From positions 28,923,501 through 28,987,500 of the forward strand of contig CP114481.1 of the NCBI GenBank assembly GCA_027186245.1: a DNA stretch of 64,000 nt. Reading direction: 5' to 3'. A program made the position numbers and the translations under genes. Below are positions 49,718 to 61,139 of this stretch, piece after piece. The stretch is from Coriaria nepalensis (lineage: Eukaryota; Streptophyta; Magnoliopsida; Cucurbitales; Coriariaceae). The notes under the pieces were generated by a model. It was not told the origin of the DNA, ran no database searches, and worked only from the letters and a program-made list of their open reading frames with translations. Numbering within the stretch: the first letter of the stretch is position 1; every line of letters starts with the position of its first letter.

Positions 49718-49731
49718 AATTCGTTCGAATT
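49718..49731. other. Dyad AATTCG-TT-CGAATT with EcoRI site (exemplar)
   Basis: AATTCG and CGAATT are reverse complements separated by TT. The left arm overlaps the EcoRI site GAATTC and the centre includes TTCGAA. This is among the best kept parts of types A and D. Types B (TTTAGATTT) and C (TTCGAACT) spoil the right arm but keep the EcoRI side or the TTCGAA core. A variant near 1102, 2097 and 6071 (GAATCGTTCTCGTATTGC) loses EcoRI and gains one base. Confidence 0.85.
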
Positions 49732-49770
49732 GCTTTGAAATAAGTTATTGACTTGAAATGACTCATTCAA

Positions 49771-52700
49771 ATGATTTTACGGTTAAACTAATGCACACTT
49801 TCCTTGCAATGATCATTTGAAAGTTATGCACAAAGCTTGCGTTTGAAGTGTGAAAGTAGAATTCGTTCGAATTGCTTTGAAATATGTTATTGACTTGAAA
49901 TGACTCATTCAAATGATTTTAAGGTTAAACTAATGCATACTTTCCTTGCAATGATCATTTGAAAGTTATGCACAAAGCTTGCGTTTGAAGTGCGAAAATA
50001 GAATTCGTTCGAATTGCTTTGAAATAAGTTATTCACTTGAAATGACTCATTCAAATGATTTTAAGGTTAAACTAATGCACACTTTCCTTGCAATGATCAT
50101 TTGAAAGTTATCCACAAAACTTGCGTTTGAAGTGCGAAAATAAAATTCGTTCGAATTGCTTTGAAATATATTATTGACTTGAAATGACTCATTCAAATGA
50201 TTTTGAGGTTAAAATAATGCACACTTTCCTTGCAATGATCATTTGAAGGTTATCCACGAAACTTCTGTTTGAAGTGTGATAATATAATTCGTTAGAACTG
50301 CTTTGAAATAAGATATTAACTTGAAATCACTAATTGAAATGATTTTAAAGAGAAACGAATGCATACATTCCTTGCATTGATTATTTCCAAGTTATGCACA
50401 GAACTTGTTTTCGAAGTGCGAAAATAGAATTCGTTCGAATTGCTTTGAAATATGTTATTGACTTGAAATGACTCATTCAAATGATTTTGAGGTTAAACTA
50501 ATGCACAGTTTCCTTGCAATGATCATTTGAAGGTTATCCACGAAACTTCTGTTTCAAGTGCGAAAATAGAATTCGTTCGAATTGCTTTGAAATAAGTTAT
50601 TGACTTGAAATGACTCATTCAAATGATTTTAAGGTTAAACTAATGCACAGTTTCCTTGCAATGATCATTTGAAAGTTATCCACAAAACTTGCGTTTGAAG
50701 TGCAAAAATAGAATTCGTTCGAATTGCTTTGAAATAAGTTATTGACTTGAAATGACTCATTCAAATGATTTTAAGGTTAAACTAATGCATACTTTCCTTG
50801 CAATTATCATTTGAAAGTTATGCACCAAGCTTGCGTTTGAAGTGCGAAAATAGAATTCGTTCGAATTGCTTTGAAATATGTTATTGACTTGAAATGACTC
50901 ATTCAAATGATTTTAAGGTTAAACTCATGCATAGTTTCCTTGCAATGATCATTTGAAAGTTATGCACAAAACTTGCGTTTGAAGTGCGAAAATAGAATTC
51001 GTTCGAATTGCTTTGAAATATGTTATTGACTTGAAATGACTCATTCAAATGATTTTGAGGTTAAACTAATGCACAGTTTCCTTGCAATGATCATTTGAAG
51101 GTTATCCACGAAACTTCTGTTTCAAGTGCAAAAATAGAATTCGTTCGAATTGCTTTGAAATAAGTTATTGACTTGAAATGACTCATTCAAATGATTTTAG
51201 GGTTAAACTAATGCACACTTTCCTTGCAATGATCATTTGAAAGTTATGCACCAAACTTGCGTTTGAAGTGCGAAAATAGAATTCGTTCGAATTGCTTTGA
51301 AATAAGTTATTCACTTGAAATGACTCATTCAAATGATTTTAAGGTTAAACTAATGCACACTTTCCTTGCAATGATCATTTGAAAGTTATCCACAAAACTT
51401 GCGTTTGAAGTGCGAAAATATAATTCGTTCGAATTGCTTTGAAATATGTTATTGACTTGAAATGACTCATTCAAATGATTTTGAGGTTAAACTAATGCAC
51501 ACTTTCCTTGCAATGATCATTTGAAGGTTATCCACGAAACTTCTGTTTGAAGTGTGATAATATAATTCGTTAGAACTGCTTTGAAATAAGATATTAACTT
51601 GAAATCATTAATTGAAATGATTTTAAAGAGAAACGAATGCATACATTCCTTGCATTGATTATTTCCAAGTTATGCACAGAACTTGTTTTCGAAGTGCGAA
51701 AATAGAATTCGTTCGAATTGCTTTGAAATATGTTATTGACTTGAAATGACTCATTCAAATGATTTTGAGGTTAAACTAATGCACAGTTTCCTTGCAATGA
51801 TCATTTGAAGGTTATCCACGAAACTTCTGTTTCAAGTGCGAAAATAGAATTCGTTCGAATTGCTTTGAAATAAGTTATTGACTTGAAATGACTCATTCAA
51901 ATGATTTTAAGGTTAAACTAATGCACAGTTTCCTTGCAATGATCATTTGAAAGTTATGCACAAAACTTGCGTTTGAAGTGCAAAAATAGAATTCGTTCGA
52001 ATTGCTTTGAAATAAGTTATTGACTTGAAATGACTCATTCAAATGATTTTAAGGTTAAACTAATGCATACTTTCCTTGCAATGATCATTTGAAAGTTATG
52101 CACAAAGCTTGCGTTTGAAGTGCGAAAATAGAATTCGTTCGAATTGCTTTGAAATATGTTACTGACTTGAAATGACTCATTCAAATGATTTTGAGGTTAA
52201 ACTAATGCACAGTTTCCTTGCAATGATCATTTGAAGGTTATCCACGAAACTTCTGTTTCAAGTGCGAAAATAGAATTCGTTCGAATTGCTTTGAAATAAG
52301 TTATTGACTTGAAATGTCTCATTCAAATGATTTTAAGGTTAAACTCATGCATAGTTTCCTTGCAATGATCATTTGAAAGTTATGCACAAAACTTGCGTTT
52401 GAAGTGCGAAAATAGAATTCGTTCGAATTGCTTTGAAATATGTTATTGACTTGAAATGACTCATTCAAATGATTTTGAGGTTAAACTAATGCACAGTTTC
52501 CTTGCAATGATCATTTGAAGGTTATCCACGAAACTTCTGTTTCAAGTGCAAAAATAGAATTCGTTCGAATTGCTTTGAAATAAGTTATTGACTTGAAATG
52601 ACTCATTCAAATGATTTTAGGGTTAAACTAATGCACACTTTCCTTGCAATGATCATTTGAAAGTTATGCACAAAACTTGCGTTTGAAGTGCGAAAATAGA

Positions 52701-55700
52701 ATTCGTTCGAATTGCTTTGAAATAAGTTATTGACTTGAAATGACTCATTCAAATGATTTTAAGGTTAAACTAATGAACACTTTCCTTGCAATGATCATTT
52801 GAAAGTTATCCACAAAACTTGCGTTTGAAGTGCGAAAATATAATTCGTTCGAATTGCTTTGAAATATGTTATTGACTTGAAATGACTCATTCAAATGATT
52901 TTGAGGTTAAACTAATGCACACTTTCCTTGCAATGATCATTTGAAGGTTATCCACGAAACTTCTGTTTGAAGTGTGATAATATAATTCGTTAGAACTGCT
53001 TTGAAATAAGATATTAACTTGAAATCACTAATTGAAATGATTTTAAAGAGAAACGAATGCATACATTCCTTGCATTGATTATTTCCAAGTTATGCACAGA
53101 ACTTGTTTTCGAAGTGCGAAAATAGAATTCGTTCGAATTGCTTTGAAATATGTTATTGACTTGAAATGACTCATTCAAATGATTTTGAGGTTAAACTAAT
53201 GCACAGTTTCCTTGCAATGATCATTTGAAGGTTATCCACGAAACTTCTGTTTCAAGTGCAAAAATAGAATTCGTTCGAATTGCTTTGAAATAAGTTATTG
53301 ACTTGAAATGACTCATTCAAATGATTTTAGGGTTAAACTAATGCACACTTTCCTTGCAATGATCATTTGAAAGTTATGCACAAAACTTGCGTTTGAAGTG
53401 CGAAAATAGAATTCGTTCGAATTGCTTTGAAATAAGTTATTCACTTGAAATGACTCATTCAAATGATTTTAAGGTTAAACTAATGCACACTTTCCTTGCA
53501 ATGATCATTTGAAAGTTATCCACAAAACTTGCGTTTGAAGTGCGAAAATATAATTCGTTCGAATTGCTTTGAAATATGTTATTGACTTGAAATGACTCAT
53601 TCAAATGATTTTGAGGTTAAACTAATGCACACTTTCCTTGCAATGATCATTTGAAGGTTATCCACGAAACTTCTGTTTGAAGTGTGATAATATAATTCGT
53701 TAGAACTACTTTGAAATAAGATATTAACTTGAAATCACTAATTGAAATGATTTTAAAGAGAAACGAATGCATACATTCCTTGCATTGATTATTTCCAAGT
53801 TATGCACAGAACTTGTTTTCGAAGTGCGAAAATAGAATTCGTTCGAATTGCTTTGAAATATGTTATTGACTTGAAATGACTCATTCAAATGATTTTGAGG
53901 TTAAACTAATGCACAGTTTCCTTGCAATGATCATTTGAAGGTTATCCACGAAACTTCTGTTTCAAGTGCGAAAATAGAATTCGTTCGAATTGCTTTGAAA
54001 TAAGTTATTGACTTGAAATGACTCATTCAAATGATTTTAAGGTTAAACTAATGCACAGTTTCCTTGCAATGATCATTTGAAAGTTATGCACAAAACTTGT
54101 GTTTGAAGTGCGAAAATAGAATTTGTTTGAATTGCTTTGAAATAAGTTATTGACTTGAAATGACTCATTCAAATGATTTTAAGGTTAAACTAATGCACAC
54201 TTTCCTTGCAATTATCATTTGAAAGTTATGCACCAAGCTTGCGTTTGAAGTGCGAAAATAGAATTCGTTCGAATTGCTTTGAAATATGTTATTGACTTGA
54301 AATGACTCATTCAAATGATTTTAAGGTTAAACTAATGCACACTTTCCTTGCAATGATCATTTGAAAGTTATGCACAAAGCTTGCGTTTGAAGTGCGAAAA
54401 TAGAATTCGTTCGAATTGCTTTGAAATATGTTACTGACTTGAAATGACTCATTCAAATGATTTTGAGGTTAAACTAATGCACACTTTCCTTGCAATGATC
54501 ATTTGAAGGTTATCCACGAAACTTCTGTTTGAAGTGTGATAATATAATTCGTTAGAACTGCTTTGAAATAAGATATTAACTTGAAATCACTAATTGAAAT
54601 GATTTTAAAGAGAAACGAATGCATACATTCCTTGCATTGATTATTTCCAAGTTATGCACAGAACTTGTTTTCGAAGTGCGAAAATAGAATTCGTTCGAAT
54701 TGCTTTGAAATATGTTATTGACTTGAAATGACTCATTCAAATGATTTTGAGGTTAAACTAATGCACAGTTTCCTTGCAATGATCATTTGAAGGTTATCCA
54801 CGAAACTTCTGTTTCAAGTGCAAAAATAGAATTCGTTCGAATTGCTTTGAAATAAGTTATTGACTTGAAATGACTCATTCAAATGATTTTACGGTTAAAC
54901 TAATGCACACTTTCCTTGCAATGATCATTTGAAAGTTATGCACAAAACTTGCGTTTGAAGTGCGAAAATAGAATTCGTTCGAATTGCTTTGAAATAAGTT
55001 ATTCACTTGAAATGACTCATTCAAATGATTTTAAGGTTAAACTAATGCACACTTTCCTTGCAATGATCATTTGAAAGTTATCCACAAAACTTGCGTTTGA
55101 AGTGCGAAAATATAATTCGTTCGAATTGCTTTGATATATGTTATTGACTTGAAATGACTCATTCAAATGATTTTGAGGTTAAACTAATGCACACTTTCCT
55201 TGCAATGATCATTTGAAGGTTATCCACGAAACTTCTGTTTGAAGTGTGATAATATAATTCGTTAGAACTGCTTTGAAATAAGATATTAACTTGAAATCAC
55301 TAATTGAAATGATTTTAAAGAGAAACGAATGCATACATTCCTTGCATTGATTATTTCCAAGTTATGCACAGAACTTGTTTTAGAAGTGCGAAAATAGAAT
55401 TCGTTCGAATTGCTTTGAAATATGTTATTGACTTGAAATGACTCATTCAAATGATTTTGAGGTTAAACTAATGCACAGTTTCCTTGCAATGATCATTTGA
55501 AGGTTATCCACGAAACTTCTGTTTCAAGTGCAAAAATAGAATTCGTTCGAATTGCTTTGAAATAAGTTATTGACTTGAAATGACTCATTCAAATGATTTT
55601 AGGGTTAAACTAATGCACACTTTCCTTGCAATGATCATTTGAAAGTTATGCACAAAACTTGCGTTTGAAGTGCGAAAATAGAATTCGTTCGAATTGCTTT

Positions 55701-56419
55701 GAAATAAGTTATTCACTTGAAATGACTCATTCAAATGATTTTAAGGTTAAACTAATGCACACTTTCCTTGCAATGATCATTTGAAAGTTATCCACAAAAC
55801 TTGCGTTTGAAGTGCGAAAATATAATTCGTTCGAATTGCTTTGAAATATGTTATTGACTTGAAATGACTCATTCAAATGATTTTGAGGTTAAACTAATGC
55901 ACACTTTCCTTGCAATGATCATTTGAAAGTTATCCACAAAACTTGCGTTTGAAGTGCGAAAATAGAATTCGTTCGAATTGCTTTGAAATAAGTTATTCAC
56001 TTGAAATGACTCATTCAAATGATTTTAAGGTTAAACTAATGCACACTTTCCTTGCAATGATCATTTGAAAGTTATCCACAAAACTTGCGTTTGAAGTGCG
56101 AAAATAGAATTCGTTCGAATTGCTTTGAAATATGTTATTGACTTGAAATGACTCATTCAAATGATTTTAAGGTTAAACTAATGCACACTTTCCTTGCATT
56201 GATTATTTCCAAGTTATGCACAGAACTTGTTTTCGAAGTGCGAAAATAGAATTCGTTCGAATTGCTTTGAAATATGTTATTGACTTGAAATGACTCATTC
56301 AAATGATTTTGAGGTTAAACTAATGCACAGTTTCCTTGCAATGATCATTTGAAGGTTATCCACGAAACTTCTGTTTCAAGTGCGAAAATAGAATTCGTTC
56401 GAATTGCTTTGAAATAAGT
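49771..56419 (+). repeat. Variable-length HORs built on the AGAGAAACG module
   Basis: A five- to ten-unit module contains: an A unit with ATTCACTTG, an A unit with ATCCACAAAACTTGCG and ATATAATTCG, a C unit with GTGATAATATAATTCG and TTAGAAC, a B unit with AAAGAGAAACG, and a D unit. The AGAGAAACG anchor lies at 50349, 51627, 53047, 53757, 54609 and 55319, so spacings are 9, 10, 5, 6 and 5 units of exactly 142 bp. Variation is by whole units. The module ends in a stretch where C-B is lost and a B tail joins an A head (about 56199). Confidence 0.88.
50458..50599 (+). repeat. Type D monomer, exemplar
   Basis: Linked changes define it: GATTTTGAGG for GATTTTAAGG, CACAGTTTCC for CACACTTTCC, GAAGGTTATCCACGAAAC for the GAAAGTTATGCACAAAAC of type A, and CTGTTTCAAGTG for GCGTTTGAAGTG. 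It is almost absent left of about 12 kb and common from 12.4 kb on, most densely in 47-64 kb. This suggests it spread later than the variants at the left end. Confidence 0.85.
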
Positions 56420-58148
56420 TATTGACTTGAAATGACTCATTCAAATGATTTTAAGGTTAAACTAATCCACAGTTTCCTTGCAATGATCATTTGAAAGTTA
56501 TGCACAAAACTTGCGTTTGAAGTGCAAAAATAGAATTCGTTCGAATTGCTTTGAAATAAGTTATTGACTTGAAATGACTCATTCAAATGATTTTAAGGTT
56601 AAACTAATGCATACTTTCCTTGCAATGATCATTTGAAAGTTATGCACAAAGCTTGCGTTTGAAGTGCGAAAATAGAATTCGTTCGAATTGCTTTGAAATA
56701 TGTTACTGACTTGAAATGACTCATTCAAATGATTTTGAGGTTAAACTAATGCACAGTTTCCTTGCAATGATCATTTGAAGGTTATCCACGAAACTTTTGT
56801 TTCAAGTGCGAAAATAGAATTCGTTCGAATTGCTTTGAAATAAGTTATTGACTTGAAATGAGTCATTCAAATGATTTTGAGGTTAAACTAATGCACACTT
56901 TCCTTGCAATGATCATTTGAAGGTTATCCACGAAACTTCTGTTTGAAGTGTGAAAATATAATTCGTTCGAACTGCTTTGAAATAAGATATTGACTTGAAA
57001 TCACTATTTGAAATGATTTTAAAGTTAAACGAATGCATACATTCCTTGCATTGATCATTTGCAAGTTATGCACATAACTTGTTTTCGAAGTGCGAAAATA
57101 GAATTCGTTTATATTTCTTTGAAATATGATATTGACTTGAAATGACTCATTCAAATGATTTTAAGGTTAAACTAATGCACACTTTCCAGGCAATGATCAT
57201 TTGATAGTTATCCACGAAACTTCTGTTTGAAGTGTGAAAATATAATTCGTTCGAATTGCTTTGAAATATGTTATTGACTTGAAATGACTCATTCAAATGA
57301 TTTTGAGGTTAAACTAATGCACACTTTCCTTGCAATAACCATTTGAAAGTTATGCACAAAACTTGCGTTTGAAGTGCGAAAATAGAATTCGTTCGAATTG
57401 CTTTGAAATAAGTTATTGACTTGAAATGACTCATTCAATGATTTTAAGGTTAAACTAATGCACACTTTCCTTGCAATGATCATTTGAAAGTTATGCACAA
57501 AGCTTGCGTTTGAAGTGCGAAAATAGAATTCGTTCGAATTGCTTTGAAATATGTTATTGACTTGAAATGACTCATTCAAATGATTTTGAGGTTAAACTAA
57601 TGCACAGTTTCCTTGCAACGATCATTTGAAAGTTATCCACGAAACTTCTCTTTCAAGTGCGAAAATAGAATTCGTTCGAATTGCTTTGAAATAAGTTATT
57701 GACTTGAAATGACTCATTCAAATGATTTTAAGGTTAAACTAATGCACACTTTCCTTGCAATGATGACTTGAAAGTTATGCACAAAGCTTGCGTTTGAAGT
57801 GTGAAAATAGAATTCGTTCGAATTGCTTTGAAATAAGTTATTGACTTGAAATGACTCATTCAAATGATTTTGAGGTTAAACTCATGCATAGTTTCCTTGC
57901 AATGATCATTTGAAGGTTATCCACGAAACTTCTGTTTCAAGTGCGAAAATAGAATTCGTTCGAATTGCTTTGAAATAAGTTATTGACTTGAAATGACTCA
58001 TTCAAATGATTTTAAGGTTAAACTAATGCACACTTTCCTTGCAATGATCATTTGAAAGTTATGCACAAAACTTGCGTTTGAAGTGCGAAAATAGAATTCG
58101 TTCGAATTGCTTTGAAATAAGTTATTGACTTGAAATGACTCATTCAAA
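56420..58148 (+). repeat. 1.7-kb segment, second copy
   Basis: Partner of 48040-49770. It differs by TTTTAAAGTTAAACG (no extra A), AATATGATATTGAC, a one-base deletion in TCATTCAATGATTTT (57431), GCAACGATC (57616), CTTCTCTTTCAAG and GATGACTTG (49385 has GATGATTTG). Its first 0.8 kb is found again at 60000-60790 (+3549 bp, 25 x 142 - 1). Confidence 0.86.
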
Positions 58149-58730
58149 TGATTTTAAGGTTAAACTAATGCACACTTTCCTTGCAATGATCATTTGAAAG
58201 TTATGCACAAAACTTGCGTTTGAAGTGCGAAAATAGAATTCGTTCGAATTGCTTTGAAATATGTTATTGACTTGAAATGACTCATTCAAATGATTTTGAG
58301 GTTAAACTAATGCACAGTTTCCTTGCAATGATCATTTGAAAGTTATCCACGAAACTTCTCTTTCAAGTGCGAAAATAGAATTCGTTCGAATTGCTTTGAA
58401 ATAAGTTATTGACTTGAAATGACTCATTCAAATGATTTTAAGGTTAAACTAATGCACACTTTCCTTGCAATGATGACTTGAAAGTTATGCACAAAGCTTG
58501 CGTTTGAAGTGTGAAAATAGAATTCGTTCGAATTGCTTTGAAATAAGTTATTGACTTGAAATGACTCATTCAAATGATTTTGAGGTTAAACTCACGCATA
58601 GTTTCCTTGCAATGATCATTTGAAGGTTATCCACGAAACTTCTGTTTCAAGTGCGAAAATAGAATTCGTTCGAATTGCTTTGAAATAAGTTATTGACTTG
58701 AAATGACTCATTCAAATGATTTTAAGGTTA
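57541..58730 (+). repeat. 5-mer duplication, 710 bp
   Basis: 57541-58250 and 58251-58730 (partial) share CTTCTCTTTCAAG, TGATGACTTGAAAG (57761 and 58471) and a unit with AACTCA(T/C)GCATAG, exactly 5 x 142 apart. The first part overlaps the end of the 1.7-kb segment, so this duplication arose after that segment was copied. Confidence 0.84.
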
Positions 58731-59270
58731 AACTCATGCATAGTTTCCTTGCAATGATCATTTGAAGCTTATCCACGAAACTTCTGTTTCAAGTGCAAAA
58801 ATAGAATTCGTTCGAATTGCTTTGAAATAAGTTATTGACTTGAAATGACTCATTCAAATGATTTTAAGGTTAAACTAATGCACACTTTCCTTGCAATGAT
58901 CATTTGAAAGTTATGCACAAAACTTCCGTTTGAAGTGCGAAAATAGAATTCGTTCGAATTGCTTTGAAATAAGTTATTGACTTGAAATGACTCATTCAAA
59001 TGATTTTACGGTTAAACTAATGCACACTTTCCTTGCAATGATCATTTGAAAGTTATGCACAAAGCTTGCGTTTGAAGTGTGAAAGTAGAATTCGTTCGAA
59101 TTGCTTTAAAATATGTTATTGACTTGAAATGACTCATTCAAATGATTTTGAGGTTAAACTAATGCACAGTTTCCTTGCAATGATCATTAGAAGGTTATCC
59201 ACGAAACTTCTGTTTCAAGTGCAAAAATAGAATTCGTTCGAATTGCTTTGAAATAAGTTATTGACTTGAA
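58731..59270 (+). repeat. Satellite monomers, types A and D
   Basis: Four units: one with AACTCATGCATAG and GAAGCTTATCC (as near 49506-49541), A units with AACTTCCG and GATTTTACGG, and one with GTGTGAAAGTAG and GCTTTAAAATATG. The order echoes 49500-49900. No other structure is seen. Confidence 0.8.
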
Positions 59271-60000
59271 ATGACTCATTCAAATGATTTTAGGGTTAAA
59301 CTAATGCACACTTTCCTTGCAATGATCATTTGAAAGTTATGCACAAAACTTGCGTTTGAAGTGTGAAAATAGAATTCGTTCGAATTGCTTTGAAATAAGT
59401 TATTCACTTGAAATGACTCATTCAAATGATTTTAAGGTTAAACTAATGCACACTTTCCTTGCAATGATCATTTGAAAGTTATGCACAAAACTTGCGTTTG
59501 AAGTGCGAAAATATAATTCGTTCGAATTGCTTTGAAATATGTTATTGACTTGAAATGACTCATTCAAATGATTTTGAGGTTAAACTAATGCACACTTTCC
59601 TTGCAATGATCATTTGAAGGTTATCCACGAAACTTCTGTTTGAAGTGTGAAAATATAATTCGTTAGAACTGCTTTGAAATAAGATATTAACTTGAAATCA
59701 CTAATTGAAATGATTTTAAAGAGAAACGAATGCATACATTCCTTGCATTGATTATTTCCAAGTTATGCACAGAACTTGTTTTCGAAGTGCGAAAATAGAA
59801 TTCGTTCGAATTGCTTTGAAATATGTTATTCACTTGAAATGACTCATTCAAATGATTTTGAGGTTAAACTAATGCACAGTTTCCTTGCAATGATCATTTG
59901 AAGGTTATCCACGAAACTTCTGTTTCAAGTGCGAAAATAGAATTCGTTCGAATTGATTTGAAATAAGTTAATGACTTGAAATGACTCATTCAAATGATTT
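59271..60000 (+). repeat. AGAGAAACG module, isolated last copy
   Basis: A five-unit module like that at 53-56 kb (GATTTTAGGG, ATTCACTTG, ATATAATTCG, TTCGTTAGAAC, AAAGAGAAACG at 59720), 31 x 142 - 1 after the previous anchor. It differs by GTGTGAAAATATAATTCG where earlier copies have GTGATAATATAATTCG, which matches the form at 47860. It may preserve the ancestral state. Confidence 0.82.
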
Positions 60001-61139
60001 TAAGGTTAAACTAATGCACAGTTTCCTAGCAATGATCATTTGAAAGTTATGCACAAAACTTGCGTTTGAAGTGCAAAAATAGAATTCGTTCGAATTGCTT
60101 TGAAATAAGTTATTGACTTGAAATGACTCATTCAAATGATTTTAAGGTTAAACTAATGCATACTTTCCTTGCAATGATCATTTGAAAGTTATGCACAAAG
60201 CTTGCGTTTGAAGTGCGAAAATAGAATTCGTTCGAATTGCTTTGAAATATGTTATTGACTTGAAATGACTCATTCAAATGATTTTGAGGTTAAACTAATG
60301 CACAGTTTCCTTGCAATGATCGTTTGAAGGTTATCCACGAAACTTCTGTTTCAAGTGCGAAAATAGAATTCGTTCGAATTGCTTTGAAATAAGTTATTGA
60401 CTTGAAATGACTCATTCAAATGATTTTGAGGTTAAACTAATGCACACTTTCCTTGCAATGATCATTTGAAGGTTATCCACGAAACTTCTGTTTGAAGTGT
60501 GAAAATATAATTCGTTCGAACTGCTTTGAAATAAGATATTGACTTGAAATCACTATTTGAAATGATTTTAAAGTTAAACGAACGCATACATTCCTTGCAT
60601 TGATCAATTGCAAGTTATGCACATAACTTGTTTTCGAAGTGCGAAAATAGAATTCATTTATATTTCTTTGAAATATGATATTGACTTGAAATGACTCATT
60701 CAAATGATTTTAAGGTTAAACTAATGCACACTTTCCAGGCAATGATCATTTGATAGTTATCCATGAAACTTCTGTTCGAAGTGTGAAAATATAATTCGTT
60801 CGAATTGCTTTGAAATAAGTTATTGACTTGAAATGACTCATTCAAATGATTTTGAGGTTAAACTAATGCACACTTTCCTTGCAATGATCATTTGAAGGTT
60901 ATCCACGAAACTTCTGTTTGAAGTGTGAAAATATAATTCGTTCGAACTGCTTTGAAATAAGATATTGACTTGAAATCACTATTTGAAATGATTTTAAAGT
61001 TAAACGAATGCATACATTCCTTGCATTGATCAATTGCAAGTTATGCACATAACTTGTTTTCGAAGTGCGAAAATAGAATTCATTTATATTTCTTTGAAAT
61101 ATGATATTGACTTGAAATGACTCATTCAAATGATTTTAA
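60001..61139 (+). repeat. Third copy of the 56.4-kb segment and a 3-mer duplication
   Basis: 60001-60790 follows 56450-57240 (CATACTTTCC, then TTTCCAGGC at 60732). A C-B pair with CACTATTTGAAATG and TTTATATTTC occurs at about 60470-60700 and again at 60900-61130, 426 bp (3 x 142) apart, both with TGATCAATTGCAAG. Private changes include TTTCCTAGC (60025) and GATCGTTTGAAGG (60318). Confidence 0.84.

Larger units (their letters stand above)
49606..49747 (+). repeat. Type A monomer, consensus exemplar
   Basis: This copy matches the commonest base at essentially every position and serves as the reference unit, numbered 1-142 from TTGACTTGAAATGACTC. It contains 20 C and 24 G, and four CpG (two in the TGCG motifs, two in TTCGTTCG). 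It has one EcoRI site (GAATTC) and one BclI site (TGATCA). Type A is the background unit along the array, and other variants differ from it at linked clusters of positions. Confidence 0.95.
48040..49770 (+). repeat. 1.7-kb segment, first copy
   Basis: It matches 56420-58148 at +8379 to +8377 (59 x 142 with indels). Anchors: CATACTTTCC (48231 and 56610), AGTCATTCAAATG (48482 and 56861), TTTCCAGGCAATG (48805 and 57183), GCAATAACC, and AACTCATGCATAG. This copy has an extra A (TTTTAAAAGTTAAACG near 48654), which lengthens one minus-strand reading frame, and also GCGTACATTCC and TAGGATTCG. Confidence 0.86.

Noticed and set aside
49718..49740. CENP-B box (NTTCGNNNNANNCGGGN) at ATTCGTTCGAATTGC
   Set aside because: The TTCG and the central A can be aligned, but the CGGG part is absent in the consensus and in the variants I checked, so the essential core is not met.
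50200..50300. Promoter-like TTGACT and TATAAT boxes in C-type units (TTGACTTG with ATATAATTCG)
   Set aside because: The boxes come from the satellite unit, are not at a standard spacing, and have no gene downstream. The array looks eukaryotic, so a bacterial promoter reading has no support.
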